This document shows, piece after piece, positions 26,014-35,476 of a stretch of 64,000 nt of DNA. The position numbers were made by a program, and so were the translations under genes. The DNA is taken from NCBI GenBank assembly GCA_046046245.1, contig JBJOKE010000030.1, positions 20,139 through 84,138 of the forward strand. Reading direction: 5' to 3'. The number at the start of each line of letters is the position of its first letter. The stretch's first letter is position 1. Source of the stretch: UBA4615 sp046046245 (GTDB lineage Bacteria; Pseudomonadota; Gammaproteobacteria; Burkholderiales; Burkholderiaceae_E). The notes under the pieces were generated by a model, which was not told where the DNA came from, searched no databases, and was given only the letters and a program-made list of their open reading frames with translations.

Positions 26014-27180
26014 TTGGCCAAGGACTTCCTCTTCACCTCGGAATCCGTTTCCGAGGGCCACCCCGACAAGGTCGCCGACCAGATCTCGGACGCGATCCTC
26101 GACGCCATCTTCACCCAGGACAAGTACTCGCGCGTCGCCGCCGAGACCCTGGTGAACACCGGCCTCGTGGTGCTCGCCGGCGAGATCACCACCGGTGCGC
26201 ACGTCGACTACATCGACGTCGCCCGGCAGACGATCAAGGAGATCGGGTACGACAACACCGAGTACGGCATCGACTACAAGGGCTGCGCGGTCCTCGTCGC
26301 CTACGACAAGCAGAGTCAGGACATCGCGCAGGGCGTCGACGAGGGCCGGGGCATCGACCTCGACCAGGGCGCCGGCGACCAGGGCCTGATGTTCGGCTAC
26401 GCCTGCGACGAGACCCCGGTGCTGATGCCCGCCGCGATCTACTACGCGCACCGCCTGGTCGAGCGCCAGTCCGACCTGCGTCGCGACGGCCGCCTGCCCT
26501 GGCTGCGTCCGGACGCGAAGTCGCAGGTCACGCTGCGCTACGTCGACGGCAAGCCGCACTCGATCGACACCGTGGTGCTGTCCACGCAGCACGCGCCCGA
26601 CATCGAGCACGGCAAGCTGACCGAGGCGGTGATCGAGGAGATCGTGAAGCCCGTGCTGCCGAAGGAGCTGATCAAGGGCGAGATCCGCTACCTGATCAAC
26701 CCGACCGGCCGCTTCGTCATCGGCGGTCCGCAGGGCGACTGCGGCCTGACCGGCCGCAAGATCATCGTCGACACCTACGGCGGCGCGGCCCCGCACGGCG
26801 GCGGCGCGTTCTCCGGCAAGGACCCGTCGAAGGTCGACCGCTCGGCGGCCTACGCGGCGCGCTACGTCGCCAAGAACATCGTGGCCGCCGGCCTCGCGTC
26901 GAAGTGCCAGGTGCAGATCAGCTACGCGATCGGCATCGCCAAGCCCACCTCCGTGATGGTCACGACCGAGGGCACCGGCAAGGTCTCCGACGAGAAGCTC
27001 GCCCAGCTCGTCCAGGAGCACTTCGACCTGCGTCCGAAGGGCATCATCCAGATGCTCGACCTGCTGCGTCCGATCTACCGCAAGACTGCCGCCTACGGCC
27101 ACTTCGGCCGCGAGGAGCCGGAGTTCTCGTGGGAGCGGACGGACAAGGCCGCGGCGCTGAAGGCGGCCGCCGGCGTCTGA
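26014..27180 (+). CDS. metK: S-adenosylmethionine synthetase MetK
   Basis: Makes S-adenosylmethionine from methionine and ATP. The 388-residue protein starts MAKDFLFTSESVSEGHPDK and has the P-loop-like GGGAFSGKDPSKVDRS and the GAGDQGLMFGYACDETP motif, so all family hallmarks are present. The start codon is TTG (26014-26016), eight bases after a GGAG sequence; there is no ATG at the position where family members begin. The gene has its own promoter region and ends in a clear terminator. The neighbouring ahcY and metF complete much of the activated methyl cycle. Confidence 0.97.
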   Translation: MAKDFLFTSESVSEGHPDKVADQISDAILDAIFTQDKYSRVAAETLVNTGLVVLAGEITTGAHVDYIDVARQTIKEIGYDNTEYGIDYKGCAVLVAYDKQSQDIAQGVDEGRGIDLDQGAGDQGLMFGYACDETPVLMPAAIYYAHRLVERQSDLRRDGRLPWLRPDAKSQVTLRYVDGKPHSIDTVVLSTQHAPDIEHGKLTEAVIEEIVKPVLPKELIKGEIRYLINPTGRFVIGGPQGDCGLTGRKIIVDTYGGAAPHGGGAFSGKDPSKVDRSAAYAARYVAKNIVAAGLASKCQVQISYAIGIAKPTSVMVTTEGTGKVSDEKLAQLVQEHFDLRPKGIIQMLDLLRPIYRKTAAYGHFGREEPEFSWERTDKAAALKAAAGV

Positions 27181-27208
27181 CGCTCCGCTTCGGCGACCCG
27201 CCACGCAG

Positions 27209-27240
27209 AAACGCCCGCTTCCGCGGGCGTTTCCTCTTCT
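27209..27240 (+). terminator. Rho-independent terminator of metK
   Basis: A 10-bp stem (AAACGCCCGC 27209-27218, GCGGGCGTTT 27223-27232, TTCC loop) is followed by CCTCTTCT. It lies 28 bases after the metK stop and also faces the end of the response-regulator gene. Confidence 0.88.
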
Positions 27241-27282
27241 GCGGCTGACCGCCGTCCGAACCGGGCAGTGGCCGCGACCCGG

Positions 27283-27939
27283 CTAGACGAGCCCTGCCTG
27301 GACCGCGTACCGCGTGAGGCTCGCGACGTCGTGCAGGTCGAGCCGCTGCATCAGCTGGCCGCGGTGGAACTCGACCGTCTTGGGGCTGATCGCGAGCTCG
27401 CGCGCGATCTCCTTGTTCGACAGCCCCCGCGCGACCCGCAGCAGCACCTCGAGCTGGCGGCCGGTCAGTCCGCCCGGGGTGACCTCGGTCGACGCCGGCG
27501 CGTTCATCGCCTCGACCAGCACGTTCGAGATCCGGGGGCTGAGGTAGCGCTGGCCCGCGCAGACCGCGTCGAGCGCGAGCTCGAGCTCGGAGAGCACGAA
27601 ATCCTTCGACAGGAAGCCGTCGGCGCCGGTCTGCAGGGCGCGCGTGACGAACTCGCGCGAGTCCTGCGAGGAGAGGAAGACGATGCGCACCGACGGCGCG
27701 ATCGCTCGGATCCCCGCCACCGCATCGATGCCCGACATGTCGGGCAGCATGATGTCGAGCAGCAGCAGCGGCGGGCGCATCGTCTCGATCATCCGCAGGC
27801 ACTCGCCGACGTCCGAGGCCTCGCCCACCAGCCGGTAGCGCGACGACGACTCGAGCAGCGTGCGCAGGCCCGCACGAACGAGCACATGATCGTCTGCGAT
27901 CAGGACACCACGTCGGAGGTCGGGGAAGGGGCCGGACAT
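27283..27939 (-). CDS. NarL/FixJ-type response regulator
   Basis: A 218-residue two-component regulator. The receiver domain (about 10-125) has the acidic pair in IADDH, the phospho-acceptor Asp in LLLLDIMLPDMSG, and the SKDF Lys. The LuxR-type HTH (about 150-210) has LTGRQLEVLLRVARGLSNKEIA and ISPKTVEFHRGQLMQRL. It should bind DNA when phosphorylated. The ATG at 27939 is chosen because the receiver begins right after it. The next gene upstream encodes an HATPase protein that may supply the signal, 232 bases away with no gene between. Confidence 0.9.
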   Translation of the reverse strand: MSGPFPDLRRGVLIADDHVLVRAGLRTLLESSSRYRLVGEASDVGECLRMIETMRPPLLLLDIMLPDMSGIDAVAGIRAIAPSVRIVFLSSQDSREFVTRALQTGADGFLSKDFVLSELELALDAVCAGQRYLSPRISNVLVEAMNAPASTEVTPGGLTGRQLEVLLRVARGLSNKEIARELAISPKTVEFHRGQLMQRLDLHDVASLTRYAVQAGLV

Positions 27940-28171
27940 ATGCGGCTCAGTGTAATCCACGAGCCACGGGCCTCGATCGAGGGAACTGCCGGGTGCGAAC
28001 GGGGCGTTTCCGCATCGGGGAAACCGGCCGTTCGCCACGGCGCACACCGCCCTCCCGGCGGTCGACCGTCCGTCGGCCGGCGTCGTCCGGCCACGTCGGC
28101 GCGGCCGGCCCCGAGGCCGCGCGCGTTCGGCGCGGCCGGGCGGCGAGCGGACGCCGCAGGCCGTCGACGCG

Positions 28172-28849
28172 TCAGCCGAGGCGGGCGATCACCCGCAGGG
28201 TGTTCGGGCGTCCGGCCCCGCGCAGCACCTCCAGCCTGCCGCCGTTGCAGGCCGCGAGCAGCGAGGCGATCGGCAGGCCGAGCGCGAGGCCGGTCGGATC
28301 GCCGGCGCCCGGCTCGGAGCGGCCGGGCCGCAGCGCGGCCAGCGTCCAGCGCGGCATGGGCTCGCCGGGACCGGTCACCGAGAGCTGGTAGCCGCCGGTA
28401 CCCTCGGCGCCGCGGACGCGGACCGTCGCACCCGCCGGCGCGTGCCGGCGCGCGTTGTCGACGAGTTCGTGCAGCAGGCGGGACAGCTCGTCGAAATCGA
28501 AGCGGATCGTCGCGGGCACCACGTCGACGGCGAGCAGGCGTCCGCCAGGCAGCGGCGCGAGCATCCGCCGCACCGACGCGCCGGACGAGTCGTCGGACCG
28601 CAGGAAGCAGCCGGGCGCGTCGGGAACGAGGAGCGGCGCGAGCGCGCCCATGATCCGTGCGGTATCGATCGTGCACGACGGCGGGAAGCCCTCGCCGATC
28701 GGCCCCGCGCGCAGCCGCGACTGCAGCGCCGCCCGCTCGAGGTAACGGCTCGCGTAGCGCGACGGGTCGGCCGTGGCCGGCACGTCGGCGAGCGTCGCGC
28801 GCAGCGAGGGCGGCAGGGCTTCGGAGCGGTTTGCGTGGATCGGATGCAT
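28172..28849 (-). CDS. Stand-alone HATPase (histidine-kinase-like ATP-binding) protein
   Basis: A 225-residue cytoplasmic protein. The C-terminal half is a GHKL ATPase domain: N-box LLHELVDNARRHAP and a G-box region (PTGLALGLPIASLLAACNGG). The N-terminal half (about 1-110) has no membrane span, no PAS domain and no recognisable phospho-acceptor His motif. It may act with an unseen phosphotransfer protein, or as a kinase-like partner of the NarL-type regulator just downstream. The function is therefore inferred only from its domain and neighbour. Confidence 0.65.
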   Translation of the reverse strand: MHPIHANRSEALPPSLRATLADVPATADPSRYASRYLERAALQSRLRAGPIGEGFPPSCTIDTARIMGALAPLLVPDAPGCFLRSDDSSGASVRRMLAPLPGGRLLAVDVVPATIRFDFDELSRLLHELVDNARRHAPAGATVRVRGAEGTGGYQLSVTGPGEPMPRWTLAALRPGRSEPGAGDPTGLALGLPIASLLAACNGGRLEVLRGAGRPNTLRVIARLG

Positions 28850-29076
28850 CGGCGGGCTCGCGGATCGGGGGGGCCGGAGGACGGCGGGGAACGTGTGAGG
28901 ATCGTAAGGACGCGGTGGCGTTCGGGCACCCCGGTCGACACCTTGGGCGATGCCCCGGTCGGTGCCGGGCGCCGCACTGCGTCACGTGCCGGGGTGTGCG
29001 GTCAGCGATGCCCCCTCGCGCCGCGATCACCCCACGAGCCGATCGGCGGCGCTTCCGGGCGGCCCGAGCGGGCGGC

Positions 29077-29082
29077 TATACT
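29077..29082 (+). promoter_or_regulatory. -10 box of ahcY
   Basis: A TATACT hexamer lies so that transcription would begin at about 29089, exactly at the start of the SAH riboswitch aptamer. The -35 region (TTCCGG, 29053-29058) is weak. Confidence 0.6.
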
Positions 29083-29088
29083 TCGCGC

Positions 29089-29150
29089 TGCCGAGGAGCG
29101 CTGCGACCCGAACGGGCCAGGCTCGGCGACCACAACTGCGCTCGCAACGG
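29089..29150 (+). promoter_or_regulatory. S-adenosylhomocysteine (SAH) riboswitch
   Basis: The aptamer consensus is nearly complete. CCGAG (29091-29095) pairs with CTCGG (29122-29126), and GAGCGC (29096-29101) pairs with GCGCTC (29138-29143) to form the pseudoknot typical of this class; the conserved CCGAGGAGCGCTGC block and the CCAGGCTCGG strand are present. SAH riboswitches turn on ahcY when SAH accumulates. It sits directly between the promoter and the ahcY gene. Confidence 0.93.
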
Positions 29151-29180
29151 TCCCAGGACCCTTGCGGGCGTTTTGTTTTT
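29141..29180 (+). terminator. Riboswitch-controlled terminator in the ahcY leader
   Basis: CTCGCAA (29141-29147) pairs with TTGCGGG (29162-29168) around an inner GGTCC/GGACC stem, followed by CGTTTTGTTTTT. The 5' arm uses bases 29141-29143 that also close the aptamer pseudoknot, so ligand binding and termination exclude each other, giving an ON switch. Confidence 0.85.
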
Positions 29181-29285
29181 CCGGGCACGCCCGGGCCTTC
29201 GTCGGCCCGCGCTCCCTGGCGAACACCGCGCTCACCCACGATCGCGTCGCGCCTCGCGCGACTCCACCGAACGGAGCGAAGCAAC

Positions 29286-30710
<1,425 letters not shown>

Positions 30711-30714
30711 CGCG

Positions 30715-31506
30715 GTGGGGCGCGCGGACGTCGAGCTGGTCGCCCGCGGCCTGGCGCCCTCGCGCAGCGCCGCGGCGCGGCTGATCGCCGACGGCGCGGT
30801 CATGCTGGCGCACGGTACCGCCGTCGACCGGCCCTCGCAGCAGGTGGGGCCGTTCGACGAGTTGCGGGTCGCGTCCTCGGACGAGACCCGCTACGTCTCG
30901 CGTGCGGGGGCGAAGCTCGCCCACGCGCTCGAGGCCTCCGGCGTCGATCCGCGCGGCCGCGTCGTGCTCGACCTCGGCATGTCCACCGGCGGCTTCGCCG
31001 ACTGCCTGCTGCAGGCGGGCGCGGCATGCGTGGTGGGCATCGAGGTCGGCCACGGCCAACTGCATCCGCGTCTGCGCGACGACCCGCGCGTCCGATGCCT
31101 CGAGCGCACGAACGTCCGCGACGCGACGCCCGATCTCGTCGCCACGAGCGTGCCCGAGGCGCCCGCCGAAGGCTTCTGCATGGCGGTCGCCGACCTGTCG
31201 TTCATCTCGCTCTCGAAGGCGCTGCCCGCGATCGACGCGCTGCTGGCACCCGGCGCGGTGGCGCTGCTGCTGGTCAAGCCTCAATTCGAGGTCGGTCCGT
31301 CCGGTCTCGACGGGCGCGGCGTCGTCACCGATCCGGTCGCGCGCGGCCGCGCGCTCGAGTCGGTGGCGCAGACATGCCGCGCGCTCGGCTGGACCGTGCA
31401 CCGCGGCTTCGACAGCGCGCTGCCCGGCGGCGACGGCAACCTCGAGTCCTTCCTCCACGCGAGCGTGCCCGCCGCACGCCCGCCCCGCACCCGGATGCCC
31501 CGATGA
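30715..31506 (+). CDS. tlyA: TlyA-family rRNA 2'-O-methyltransferase / hemolysin-like
   Basis: A 263-residue protein with an N-terminal S4 RNA-binding domain (about 1-60, LVARGLAPSRSAAARLIADG) and an FtsJ-type methyltransferase domain (VLDLGMSTGGFADCLLQAG; VADLSFIS; LVKPQFEVG). TlyA proteins methylate the ribose of cytidines in 16S and/or 23S rRNA; whether both sites are used here is not visible. The start is a GTG four bases after the ahcY stop. It overlaps metF by ATGA. Placing a SAM-using enzyme behind the SAH riboswitch suits the riboswitch logic. Confidence 0.88.
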   Translation: MGRADVELVARGLAPSRSAAARLIADGAVMLAHGTAVDRPSQQVGPFDELRVASSDETRYVSRAGAKLAHALEASGVDPRGRVVLDLGMSTGGFADCLLQAGAACVVGIEVGHGQLHPRLRDDPRVRCLERTNVRDATPDLVATSVPEAPAEGFCMAVADLSFISLSKALPAIDALLAPGAVALLLVKPQFEVGPSGLDGRGVVTDPVARGRALESVAQTCRALGWTVHRGFDSALPGGDGNLESFLHASVPAARPPRTRMPR

Positions 31507-32339
31507 GTACCCTCTCCGTCCCGGTCAGCTTCGAGTTCTTTCCGCCCAACACGCCCGACGGGCTGGCCAAGCTGCGCGAGACGCGCCGCCGGCTCTCCGA
31601 GCTCGACCCCGAGTTCTTCAGCGTCACCTACGGCGCGGGCGGCGCCACCCGCGACAAGACGCTCGGCGTCGTCGACGAGATCGCGGCCGAGGGCCTCGCG
31701 GTCGCGCCGCACCTGTCGTGCGTGGGCGCCACCCGTGCCGGCATCGCCGAACTGCTCGAGCACTGGCGCGCCCACGGCGTGCGCCGCCTCGTCGCGCTGC
31801 GCGGCGACCTGCCCTCGGGCATGGTCGACGCCGGCGAGTTCCGCTATGCGTCCGACCTGGTGCGCTTCGTCCGCGAGCGCACCGGCGACTGGTTCCGCAT
31901 CGAGGTGGCCGCCTATCCGGAAACGCATCCGCAGGCCGCGTCGCCCGAGGCGGACCTGCAGGCCTTCTCGACGAAGGTCGCCGCCGGTGCCGACTGCGCG
32001 ATCACCCAGTACTTCTACAACGCCGACGCGTACTTCCGCTTCGTCGACGCGGCGCGCGCTCACGGCGTGACGGTGCCGATCGTGCCCGGCGTGATGCCGA
32101 TCACCAATTTCACGCAGCTCGCGCGCTTCTCGGACGCCTGCGGCGCCGAGATCCCGCGCTGGATCCGGATGCGGCTGGCCGGCTACGGCGAAGACCTCGA
32201 GTCGCTGCGCGCATTCGGCCACGACGTGGTCGTCGCGATGTGCGGGCGCCTGCTCGCCGGCGGCGCGCCCGGTCTGCACTTCTACACGCTGAACCAGGCC
32301 GGCCCGAGCACGGCGATCGTGCGCGCGCTCGCGCGCTGA
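31503..32339 (+). CDS. metF: 5,10-methylenetetrahydrofolate reductase
   Basis: FAD enzyme that makes 5-methyl-THF, the methyl donor for methionine synthesis. The 278-residue protein opens VPVSFEFFPPNTPDG and carries FSVTYGAGGATRDKT, the THF-binding LRGDLPSG loop and the ITQYFYNADAYFRF motif. It overlaps tlyA (ATGA) and so belongs to the riboswitch-led operon ahcY-tlyA-metF. A perfect 16-bp GC palindrome follows after 9 bases and may end the transcript. Confidence 0.95.
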   Translation: MSTLSVPVSFEFFPPNTPDGLAKLRETRRRLSELDPEFFSVTYGAGGATRDKTLGVVDEIAAEGLAVAPHLSCVGATRAGIAELLEHWRAHGVRRLVALRGDLPSGMVDAGEFRYASDLVRFVRERTGDWFRIEVAAYPETHPQAASPEADLQAFSTKVAAGADCAITQYFYNADAYFRFVDAARAHGVTVPIVPGVMPITNFTQLARFSDACGAEIPRWIRMRLAGYGEDLESLRAFGHDVVVAMCGRLLAGGAPGLHFYTLNQAGPSTAIVRALAR

Positions 32340-32348
32340 CCGTTCGCG

Positions 32349-32364
32349 GCGGGCGGCCGCCCGC
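32349..32364 (+). terminator. GC palindrome after metF, possible terminator
   Basis: GCGGGCGGCCGCCCGC is a perfect 16-base palindrome 9 bases past the metF stop. No T-run follows, so termination is uncertain. Confidence 0.35.
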
Positions 32365-32469
32365 CCGTCGGACCGCGGTGTCGCCGATGCGCCGCCCGCC
32401 CGAAATCCCTTTGGAGGGGGTGTCCGACGGTGGCTACCATCGTGGCGCACGCCCCGGCCCCCGACCGGG

Positions 32470-34137
32470 ATGGCCCCTTCTCGCAGTCACGTCACGGAAC
32501 CGAGGCCCAGGCCCGACACCCCCCAGATGGAAGCCGACAACGCGGTCAGCCTGATCACCGCCAGCCGTCGATACCAGATCGCGGCCAGGGACCTCCAGAT
32601 GGGGATGTTCGTCGCCGAGCTCGACCGCCCGTGGCTCGACACCCCGTTCCTGCTGCAGGGCTTCCTGGCCGACAGCCAGGTCGAGATCGACACGCTGCGC
32701 AAGTTCTGCGCGTACGTCTACGTCGACCTGGAGCTGTCGAGCTCGACCGTCGCGGACGCCATCCGGCGCTCCGAGATGCGCGGCACGGCAGCAGCGCCGG
32801 CCGCCGCGGAGCCGACACGGGTCGACCCGCCGGGCACGGGGGTGCTGCCGCCAGGTCCGACCCCGGCCGCACCCGCCGGCGAGCGTCGCTCGGCAGCCGC
32901 GCGCCGCGTCTACCGGACGCGCTCGGACGTGAAGATCAGTGCCGACACGCGGCAGCGCTTCCGGCAGCTGGTTCGAGAGACCGCCACGACCCAGGCCGCC
33001 GACGAGCCGGGCCTGATCGAGCGCGCGAAGGACTGGCTCGGCGGGCTCCTGAAGCGCGTGCCGCAGCGCGCCGCGCTGACCGAGCGGGACCGTTCGAGCC
33101 GGGACGCGATCCGCGCGTGGCTGCCCCAGGACATCGACCTCGTCGAGCACGAGGAGGTACGTCCGATGGAGGAAGAGCTGCCGCGTGCGCGCAGCACCTT
33201 CGTCCGCAGCGAGGACGTGCTCAAGACGGTGGTCACCGACATCAAGGGCGGCAGGATCCCGCAGATCTCCGAGGTGGCCGTGGCCGTCGACGACATGGTC
33301 GCGTCGATGATCGACAACCCCGACGCGCTGCTGTGGGTCGGCCGGCTGCGCGACGAGGACGTCAACACCTACAACCACGGCGTGAAGGTCGCGCTCTACA
33401 TGATCGCCCTCGGCCGGCAGCTCGGCTTCCCCAGGAAGGAGATGGGCGAGCTCGGCCTGATCGGCATGCTGGCCGACGTCGGCAAGATCCGCCTGCCGCG
33501 CGCGCTGCTCGACAAGCCGGGGATGCTCACGCCATCCGAGTACGGCCTGATCAAGGAGCACGTGCGGCTCGGTCTCGACGCGCTGCGCGAAGCGGGTGGC
33601 CTGTCGGCCGAGGTCGAGCGGGGCATCGGGCAGCACCACGAGCGGCTCGACGGCAGCGGCTACCCCAGCGGCCTGAAGGGCGACGAGATCAGCCTCTTCG
33701 GCCGGATGGCCGCGATCGCCGACAGCTTCGCCGCGCTGATCACGCCGCGCGCCTACGCGAACCCGTCGGCACCGCAGGACGCGCTGATGAACCTCTACGA
33801 GTGGGCGGGGACCTCGTTCCACGAGCCGCTGGTCGAGCAGTTCGTCCAGGCCGTGGGCGTCTTCCCGGTCGGCAGCCTCGTCGAGCTCTCGAGCGGCGAG
33901 GTGGGTATCGTGGTCGCGCACAATCGCGTCCGCCGCCTGGAGCCGCGGGTGCTGGTGCTGACCTGGGCGGACAAGACCCCGCTCGCCCAGCCCGCGGAGC
34001 GTGACCTGCTGATGCAGACGGTCACCGGCAGCGATCGCCTGCGGATCATCCGCGGGCTGCCCTCGGGCGCCTACGGGCTGAAGCTGCGCGACTATTACCT
34101 CGAGGGCGTCGCGAAGGCCAATGGACTCCACAACTGA
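32470..34137 (+). CDS. DUF3391 and HD-GYP domain protein with degenerate HD motif
   Basis: A 555-residue cytoplasmic protein: DUF3391 (about 30-100 and beyond), a Pro/Ala-rich linker, then an HD-GYP domain (about 300-460). The GYP part is intact (GIGQHHERLDGSGYPSG) and the first ligand His is in TYNHGVKVALY. The metal-binding HD pair, normally HDxGK, reads LADVGK with Ala335-Asp336. HD-GYP domains hydrolyse cyclic di-GMP, but loss of this His should weaken or remove activity, leaving binding. The start is uncertain: ATG 32470 or 32527. A strong GGAGGGGG at 32413-32420 faces a GTG at 32430 in another frame. The gene overlaps the following EAL gene by 17 bases. Confidence 0.82.
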   Translation: MAPSRSHVTEPRPRPDTPQMEADNAVSLITASRRYQIAARDLQMGMFVAELDRPWLDTPFLLQGFLADSQVEIDTLRKFCAYVYVDLELSSSTVADAIRRSEMRGTAAAPAAAEPTRVDPPGTGVLPPGPTPAAPAGERRSAAARRVYRTRSDVKISADTRQRFRQLVRETATTQAADEPGLIERAKDWLGGLLKRVPQRAALTERDRSSRDAIRAWLPQDIDLVEHEEVRPMEEELPRARSTFVRSEDVLKTVVTDIKGGRIPQISEVAVAVDDMVASMIDNPDALLWVGRLRDEDVNTYNHGVKVALYMIALGRQLGFPRKEMGELGLIGMLADVGKIRLPRALLDKPGMLTPSEYGLIKEHVRLGLDALREAGGLSAEVERGIGQHHERLDGSGYPSGLKGDEISLFGRMAAIADSFAALITPRAYANPSAPQDALMNLYEWAGTSFHEPLVEQFVQAVGVFPVGSLVELSSGEVGIVVAHNRVRRLEPRVLVLTWADKTPLAQPAERDLLMQTVTGSDRLRIIRGLPSGAYGLKLRDYYLEGVAKANGLHN

Positions 34138-35476
34138 CGCGAAGGCGGACGGCGGCACGGTGCGCCATCCGCGCCGGATGCGGATCGAGGCGCTCGAGCG
34201 GCACGCGCTCGAGCGGATGGAATCGGCCCCCACCCATCGGCCGGCGCTGCTCGCGGTGGGCCTGTCGCGAGGGGACCGGATGCGTGCGCTGCTGCGCCGC
34301 GCGGACACCTTCGAGCTGCTCGCCGAGGTGCTCGATCGCATCGAGGGGACGCTGCGGCCGGACGACCGCTATGCGGTGGTGTCGGTCGACGAGCTCTGGG
34401 TCTGGATCGCCGAGGCGCCCACCGAGGCGATCGCGCGTCTCGCGGCGAATGCGGTCTGCGGCGCGGTGTCCGGCTTCTACCCCGGCCGCTTCGACGACGG
34501 CACGCCGTGGAGCGTGCCGGTCGGCGCGTCGGTGGGCGGCGCCTGGGTCGACGCGCCGCTGAAGTCGTCGGGCGACCTGCTGCTGGCCGCCGGCCGTGCG
34601 TTCTCCGAGGCCCGCGCCGCCGAGGACAGCATCGTCATCGTGCCCGCGAGCGACGACTCGCGGCACTCGCGCTCGCGGCTCGAGGCACGCGTGCGCGCCG
34701 CGCTCGCCGGCAACGAGCTCGAACTCTGGTACCAGCCGCAGGTGCGGATGCCCGGCGTGTCCTGCGAGGCCGTCGAGGGCCTGATCCGCTGGCCGAACCA
34801 GGGCGACGGACCGGCGGTGAGCCCGTTCACGCTGGTGCAGGTCTGCGAGGAGAGCGGGCTGATCGGCGACCTCACCCGGTTCAACCTGAACACCGCGCTG
34901 CGCAACCTGTCGAGCTGGGGCGCACAGGGCCTCGAACTGCAGGTCAGCCTGAACCTGTCGGCCCGCACGCTCGAGGACACCAGCTTCCCCGCGCTCGTCG
35001 CGCAGGCGTGCGACATGTGGGGCGTGCCCCCCGGCCGGCTGCTGTTCGAGCTGACCGAGAGCTCGATCGCGCGCAACGAGAAGACCTCGGCCGAGTTCAT
35101 GCACCGGCTGCGCGCCCTCGGCTGCGAGCTCGCGATCGACGACTTCGGCACCGGCTACTCGTCGTTCTCGTACCTGCGCAGCTTCCCGGTCAACGAACTG
35201 AAGATCGACCGCGCCTTCATCCGCGAGGTCACGATGCAGGCGGCCGACCAGCGGATCGTGAAGGCGCTGATCGAGGTCGCGCACGCGTTCGGGCTGCGCG
35301 CGCTCGCCGAGGGCGTCGAGGATGCCGACACGGTCGCGCTCCTGTCGACGCTCGGCATCGACGCGATCCAGGGCTGGCACTTCGCGAAGGCGATGCCCGC
35401 GGCCGAGCTGCCGACGTGGCTGCGCCGCTTCAAGGCGAAGGCGCGCGGCGTCGACGAAACGATCGCGACGGCGTGA
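34121..35476 (+). CDS. EAL-domain cyclic di-GMP phosphodiesterase with degenerate GGDEF
   Basis: A 451-residue cytoplasmic protein. The N-terminal part (about 20-180) looks like a GGDEF fold without the GGDEF motif. The EAL domain (about 190-440) has its catalytic residues: the first Glu in a variant EGLIRW in place of EALLRW, SLNLSARTL, FELTESS, the paired Asp in AIDDFGTGYSS, LKIDRAFI, the late Glu in EGVED, and QGWHF. Hydrolysis of c-di-GMP to pGpG is likely. Its start lies inside the HD-GYP gene, so the two c-di-GMP proteins are made from one message and may act as a pair. Its 3' end overlaps the convergent 5-FCL gene by 47 bases. Confidence 0.88.
   Translation: MDSTTDAKADGGTVRHPRRMRIEALERHALERMESAPTHRPALLAVGLSRGDRMRALLRRADTFELLAEVLDRIEGTLRPDDRYAVVSVDELWVWIAEAPTEAIARLAANAVCGAVSGFYPGRFDDGTPWSVPVGASVGGAWVDAPLKSSGDLLLAAGRAFSEARAAEDSIVIVPASDDSRHSRSRLEARVRAALAGNELELWYQPQVRMPGVSCEAVEGLIRWPNQGDGPAVSPFTLVQVCEESGLIGDLTRFNLNTALRNLSSWGAQGLELQVSLNLSARTLEDTSFPALVAQACDMWGVPPGRLLFELTESSIARNEKTSAEFMHRLRALGCELAIDDFGTGYSSFSYLRSFPVNELKIDRAFIREVTMQAADQRIVKALIEVAHAFGLRALAEGVEDADTVALLSTLGIDAIQGWHFAKAMPAAELPTWLRRFKAKARGVDETIATA

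Larger units (their letters stand above)
28850..29285. other. 436-base region between the HATPase gene and ahcY
   Basis: The right half holds the ahcY promoter, SAH riboswitch and terminator described separately, then about 100 bases of leader to the ahcY start. The left half (28850-29050) should hold the promoter of the minus-strand HATPase gene; no clear hexamers or genes were seen there. Confidence 0.6.

Noticed and set aside
32349..32364. NotI-like GC palindrome as a mobile-element end
   Set aside because: No transposase, flanking repeat or composition change is associated with it; a hairpin after metF is simpler.
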